From an uncultured Collinsella sp. (GTDB lineage: Bacteria; Actinomycetota; Coriobacteriia; Coriobacteriales; Coriobacteriaceae), in contig CAUASQ010000093.1 of NCBI GenBank assembly GCA_958431945.1, positions 1 through 6,518 on the forward strand: a DNA stretch of 6,518 nt, in the 5' to 3' direction. Shown here piece by piece: positions 3,489 through 6,518 of the stretch (position 1 is the stretch's first letter; each line of letters starts with the position of its first letter). A program made the position numbers and the translations under genes. The notes beneath the pieces were generated by a model. The model was not told where the DNA came from. It searched no databases and was given only the letters and a program-made list of their open reading frames with translations.

Positions 3489-5984
3489 TTAGCTGATTCC
3501 CACAAACATGCAGCCCGAAGTCGCCCCGCGCAGGCGGGCGGCGGGCTTGCGGCCGGCTTGAGCTGCCTCGACGGCGCGACGGACGCGAGCGACGGCACGG
3601 GCGATCTCATCCGTCTCGAGCAGCGTTCCGTCCACCATGAGACGACGCACGCCGGCATCGAGCAGCTGAGGAACCTGAGGCGTGAGGTCGATGGGGTAGG
3701 CGTCGTACAGGCGAGAGCGGCCGTGGATGTCGGTACGCACCGGCATGACCTTGCCGTCGATATTCTTAAGCGAGAGCTTGCGGGCGCGAAGGCGGCAGTT
3801 GGCACAATCGTGGATGCAGCCGTTGGCAACCTGCAGAATGCAATGCTCGCTTGTCATGACGCGTGGGCGGCCAAAGACGGTGATGCCCAGAGCTGCGGGC
3901 GCGGCGGCGCCGAGCGAGACAATCTCGTCGAGCGTGATCTCGGGCGAGAGCCAAAACGCACCGGCTCCGCGCTCGGCAAGCGCCTCCATGCAGGGCGCGT
4001 TGTGAACCGGCAGGCAAGAGCGAATCTCGGCCGTGGTGCCAACCTGGGCGGCCAGGGCAAGCTCAGAGATGTTGCCAATAGCGACCGTGGCGCCGGCAAC
4101 AACCCACGGGTCGACGCGTACGTGGTCAACGGCGCGGCAGACCTCGTCGAGCACGGGTACGATGCCCTGCTCAAATGCATCGGCGGGGGAGAGCTCGGCC
4201 GCATCGAGCGCGTCGGTGGTCATGTAGATGCGCGTTGCACCCTCCGCCCGCGCTGCCTCGGCGGCCTCGAGCGAGGTGACGGTGGCACAGATCTGCGGCT
4301 CATCGCGGTAGTGCTCGGGCGCGGGACGGGAATCACTGGTTGCAATCGCCGGCAGCTCGAGCGTTTTCGCGCGCTCCTCGTACGGTGCCAGAATGGTCTC
4401 TTCCAGCGCCTTACAAGCGGCGGCGCGCACCTTGTGCACGGCGGAAAAGCCCATACCGCAGCCGGCGTCGAGCGAAACGTCAAAGCTTGCGGCCTCAAAG
4501 GGAGAGGAGCCCATGCGCCCGACGTGCTCAACCAGGTCTGCCGCCTCGACGGCGCGCGTCTTGGCGGCCTCGACGGTGAAGCCCGTGGCGGTGGCGGTGA
4601 GCGCGGGGTTGTCACAGCAGGTGAGCGTGACAGTAAACGGCTCGCCCAGGCGCGCCGCGACGGACACGTCAACAGCTCGGCGGCGCAGCACATCGCGCTT
4701 GAGCGCGGCGCCGGCGGCGTCGATGGCGCGCTGACTGCGAATCACGCGTACACGGCAGCCCTCGGGCATGCTGCGGGGCACGCGGCACTCAATGATGTCA
4801 CCGGCGGCGGCATCATCGGCGGCAATGGTGGTCAGGAACTGGTCAAACTCGTTATCGTGGCGAAGCTCCAGCAGGTCGCCTTTGCCCACGGGCTCAAACA
4901 GCTCAATGCGGGCGATGGCGGCGCGGCGACGGCGGTCGTCGGACTTGAGGCCGCGCACATCGCGGTTGGCCGGGCGGCTGCCCAGCACCGTGCCCACGAT
5001 CTGGCCGCGGTTGTTGGAACGCTCATAGCTCATCATCTCGTCGCCCGAGGTGCCGTCCTGATAGGCGTGCGTAAAGTCGCGGTTGAAGCAGCGCTTGAGC
5101 TGGCGCTGGCGGGCGGCTTCCTCGTCCTTGGCAACGGCGGCTCCGGATAGCATGTCGTCAATTTCGTGACGATACACATCAACGATGGAGTACACGTAAT
5201 CGGGTGCCTTCATGCGGCCCTCGAGCTTGAGCGATGCGGCGCCGGCGTCATACAGACGGCGAACAAGCTGTGAGGTGTTGGTGTCACGCGGGCACAGCGC
5301 GCGCTCGCGACCGGCAGGGGAGAGCGCGCGGCCGTTCTCGTCGATCAGCTCGTAAGGCAAGCGACAGGGCTGAGCGCACATGCCGCGGTTGGCCGAGCGG
5401 CCCGCCATGGCAAAGCTCGAGAGCAGGCATAGGCCCGAGTAGCAAAAGCAGATGGCACCGTGGCTAAAGACCTCCAAGTCAACGTCGGGCGCGGCGTCGT
5501 GGATGGCGGCGATCTCGTCGATGGAGAGCTCGCGCGAGAGAGTCACGCGGTCGGCGCCCTGCTCGCGGCACCAAAGCGTTCCGCGGTCATCATGGATGTT
5601 CGCCTGGGTCGAGATGTGCGTCTCGATGCCGGGCATCGTGCGCTTGACCTCAAAGAACAGGCCCCAGTCCTGGATGATGAAGGCGTCGGCGCCCAGCGTG
5701 GAGCAGCGATGGATGAGTTGCAGCGCATCGCCCATCTCGGACTGCTTGATGACGATGTTGACCGTGACGTAGACGCGCGACCCGGCTAGATGTGCGGCGC
5801 GGCAGGCTTGCTCAAAGGCCTCGTCGGTAAAGTTGGTGGCCTTGCGGCGGGCGTTGAAGCTGCCCATGCCGCAATAGATGGCGTCTGCCCCCGCGGCGAG
5901 TGCGGCGGCAAAGGGCTCGGGCCCTCCGGCGGGCGCCAAAAGCTCGGGTCTGCGGTTGGTGGTTCGACTGGCGGTTGCGGTCAT
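3489..5984 (-). CDS. U32 family protein with DUF3656-type region (RlhA/YdcP-like)
   Basis: This 831-aa protein is annotated in the family as a peptidase. Studied relatives act in RNA hydroxylation: E. coli RlhA makes 5-hydroxycytidine at 23S C2501, and TrhP acts on tRNA U34. The N-terminal U32 domain spans about 12-290, with PELLAPAGGPE (13-23), STQANIHD (125-132) and VTLSRELSIDEI (147-158). The PROSITE U32 signature is matched in full at 171-189 (E171, F173, G176, C179, G184, C186, S189). C179, C186, C203 and C207 probably hold the iron-sulfur cluster reported for the family. SLKLEGRMK is at 251-259. A DUF3656-like region follows at about 300-540, then a C-terminal barrel-like segment (about 565-805) with a second cysteine group, C715, C723, C727 and C730. 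The ATG is preceded by AAAGG at a 6-base spacing. It is longer than E. coli RlhA (about 650 aa) because of the C-terminal part. RNA modification rather than proteolysis is inference. Confidence 0.88.
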   Translation of the reverse strand: MTATASRTTNRRPELLAPAGGPEPFAAALAAGADAIYCGMGSFNARRKATNFTDEAFEQACRAAHLAGSRVYVTVNIVIKQSEMGDALQLIHRCSTLGADAFIIQDWGLFFEVKRTMPGIETHISTQANIHDDRGTLWCREQGADRVTLSRELSIDEIAAIHDAAPDVDLEVFSHGAICFCYSGLCLLSSFAMAGRSANRGMCAQPCRLPYELIDENGRALSPAGRERALCPRDTNTSQLVRRLYDAGAASLKLEGRMKAPDYVYSIVDVYRHEIDDMLSGAAVAKDEEAARQRQLKRCFNRDFTHAYQDGTSGDEMMSYERSNNRGQIVGTVLGSRPANRDVRGLKSDDRRRRAAIARIELFEPVGKGDLLELRHDNEFDQFLTTIAADDAAAGDIIECRVPRSMPEGCRVRVIRSQRAIDAAGAALKRDVLRRRAVDVSVAARLGEPFTVTLTCCDNPALTATATGFTVEAAKTRAVEAADLVEHVGRMGSSPFEAASFDVSLDAGCGMGFSAVHKVRAAACKALEETILAPYEERAKTLELPAIATSDSRPAPEHYRDEPQICATVTSLEAAEAARAEGATRIYMTTDALDAAELSPADAFEQGIVPVLDEVCRAVDHVRVDPWVVAGATVAIGNISELALAAQVGTTAEIRSCLPVHNAPCMEALAERGAGAFWLSPEITLDEIVSLGAAAPAALGITVFGRPRVMTSEHCILQVANGCIHDCANCRLRARKLSLKNIDGKVMPVRTDIHGRSRLYDAYPIDLTPQVPQLLDAGVRRLMVDGTLLETDEIARAVARVRRAVEAAQAGRKPAARLRGATSGCMFVGIS

Positions 5985-6016
5985 ATCCTGCCTTTCAAAA
6001 TGCTCAGATATTCAAA

Positions 6017-6022
6017 AGTATA
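6017..6022 (-). promoter_or_regulatory. Possible -10 box of the U32/pseudouridine synthase operon
   Basis: On the minus strand this reads TATACT, one base from consensus. It would place transcription start near 6010, about 26 bases before the start codon of the U32 gene. A -35 match at 17-18 bp is poor, so this is a candidate only. Confidence 0.45.
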
Positions 6023-6102
6023 GTGGTGCCGTTGCGGCAGGCGATGCCCGTGCTCCAAGCGGGATAAAGTCTTCAGCAGCTTGGGCTGGCTGACCCCGTG
6101 AA

Positions 6103-6119
6103 GAACCGTTCAGCGGTTC
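6103..6119 (+). repeat. Small hairpin in the divergent intergenic region
   Basis: GAACCG (6103-6108) and CGGTTC (6114-6119) form a perfect 6-bp stem with loop TTCAG. A third element, AACCG (6125-6129), can compete for CGGTT. There is no T-tract directly after it, so its role is unknown. Confidence 0.4.
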
Positions 6120-6155
6120 GGGGAAACCGTTGGGCGATAAATTATTCTCGCAAAC

Positions 6156-6164
6156 TGATAATAT
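6156..6164 (+). promoter_or_regulatory. Extended -10 promoter of the RidA gene
   Basis: TGATAATAT fits the extended -10 form TGnTATAAT with two changes in the hexamer (TAATAT). Such promoters can work without a good -35 box, and none is seen here. Transcription would start near 6170, giving a leader of about 110 bases. Confidence 0.45.
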
Positions 6165-6171
6165 TCTTGCA

Positions 6172-6241
6172 TCGCACGGAAACCTTGATTACTATCCCAA
6201 TCAAGCGCGGTGTTCAGACCGAACTGTGCCTCCCGGTGCGA
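6172..6241 (+). promoter_or_regulatory. Possible structured 5' leader of the RidA gene
   Basis: TCGCAC (6172-6177) can pair with GTGCGA (6236-6241), closing a region that contains a perfect 7-bp hairpin, CTTGATT/AATCAAG (6184-6190/6199-6205), and a smaller one, GTTC/GAAC (6212-6215/6221-6224). Together they make a three-way junction that would start almost at the predicted transcript 5' end. It matches no riboswitch consensus I know. Random pairing is possible for the shorter stems. Confidence 0.3.
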
Positions 6242-6283
6242 ACGCCGCGCTCACGCTTTCTAGTTAACCGTAAGGAGATAAAC

Positions 6284-6518
6284 ATGAGCAAGACAGTCGT
6301 GTCTTCCGATAACGCACCCGCAGCCATCGGCCCGTATTCCCCCGGTATCCAGGCCGGCAACATGGTGTTCCTGTCCGGCCAGCTGGGCATCGATCCCGCA
6401 ACTGGCAAGATGCCCGAGGGCGTCGAGGCCCAGGCCAAGCAGTCCCTCGCCAACGTCGAGGCCCTGCTGACCGCTGCCGGCGCCACCTTTGCCGATGTCG
6501 TCAAGACCACGGTCTACC
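6284..6518 (+). CDS. ridA: RidA family enamine/imine deaminase, 3' end outside the window
   Basis: The first 78 codons are visible; the family is normally about 125-130 aa. RidA (YjgF/YER057c/UK114) hydrolyses reactive 2-aminoacrylate and similar enamines or imines made by PLP enzymes, releasing ammonia and a keto acid, in the cytoplasm as a trimer. The N-terminal signature AIGPYSPGI (14-22) with Y18, the VFLSGQLGIDPATG stretch (28-41) and the helix QAKQSLANVEALLTAAG (50-66) are characteristic. The catalytic arginine near residue 105 lies beyond the window, so activity cannot be judged. The ATG follows AAGGAG (6272-6277) at a 6-base spacing. The gene is transcribed away from the U32 operon. 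Confidence 0.93.
   Translation, partial: MSKTVVSSDNAPAAIGPYSPGIQAGNMVFLSGQLGIDPATGKMPEGVEAQAKQSLANVEALLTAAGATFADVVKTTVY

Larger units (their letters stand above)
5985..6283. other. Divergent intergenic region between the U32 and RidA genes
   Basis: This stretch of about 300 bases has no supportable gene. Besides the promoter-like and leader elements listed separately, it holds CCAAGC (6055-6060) able to pair with GCTTGG (6079-6084). A competing pairing is TCAGC (6073-6077) with GCTGA (6089-6093). GAACCG (6103-6108) pairs with CGGTTC (6114-6119), and the latter could instead pair with AACCG (6125-6129). I recognise no known riboswitch class here. Confidence 0.5.

Noticed and set aside
3558..5150. 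Long plus-strand open frame (530 codons) opposite the U32 gene
   Set aside because: The minus frame carries the complete U32 signature and conserved cysteines. The plus frame is a Gly/Ala/Val-rich mirror of it with no motif.
6151..6186. Hammerhead ribozyme core (CTGATAA followed by GAAA)
   Set aside because: The required CUGANGA core is not matched and the stems needed to join the conserved segments are missing.

Overview
The window most likely comes from a high-GC Gram-positive gut bacterium of the Coriobacteriia, Collinsella being the best guess. This rests on the GC-rich coding style, the AGGAGG-type ribosome binding sites and the intergenic hairpins with a GGGGACAG core. It is a judgement from sequence appearance, not a database match.

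Layout: (1) 1-538 has no gene. Positions 31-274 are a block of small hairpins sharing a GGGGACAG or GGGACNGTCCC core, and 358-487 hold several palindromes and a possible promoter and operator. (2) 539-2368, plus strand, is a tight two-gene unit: a Gfo/Idh/MocA-type NAD(P)-dependent oxidoreductase and, 3 bp later, a DeoR/GlpR-type regulator. (3) 2369-2813 lies between convergent genes. It holds a reverse-oriented GGGGACAG hairpin, a strong intrinsic terminator, three near-regular copies of a 57-bp palindromic repeat, and a second reverse-oriented hairpin that doubles as terminator for the opposite strand. (4) 5984-2814, minus strand, is a second two-gene unit: a long U32-family protein (RlhA/YdcP-like, with a DUF3656-type middle region) followed after 15 bp by an RluA-family pseudouridine synthase. 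(5) 5985-6283 is a divergent intergenic region with a probable promoter in each direction and several hairpins. (6) 6284-6518, plus strand, is the first 78 codons of a RidA-family enamine/imine deaminase, cut by the window edge.

How the genes may work together: the oxidoreductase and DeoR-type regulator look like a small self-contained sugar or polyol metabolism module, with the regulator probably acting on the palindromes upstream. The U32 and RluA-family genes look like an RNA-modification operon. In E. coli the corresponding families modify neighbouring 23S rRNA positions (RlhA at C2501, RluC at U2504), so a shared target region is a reasonable but unproven idea. RidA is an unrelated housekeeping detoxification gene. 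No gene here forms a recognisably new system. The least explained material is the non-coding part: two palindromic repeat families whose arms vary together so that pairing is kept.
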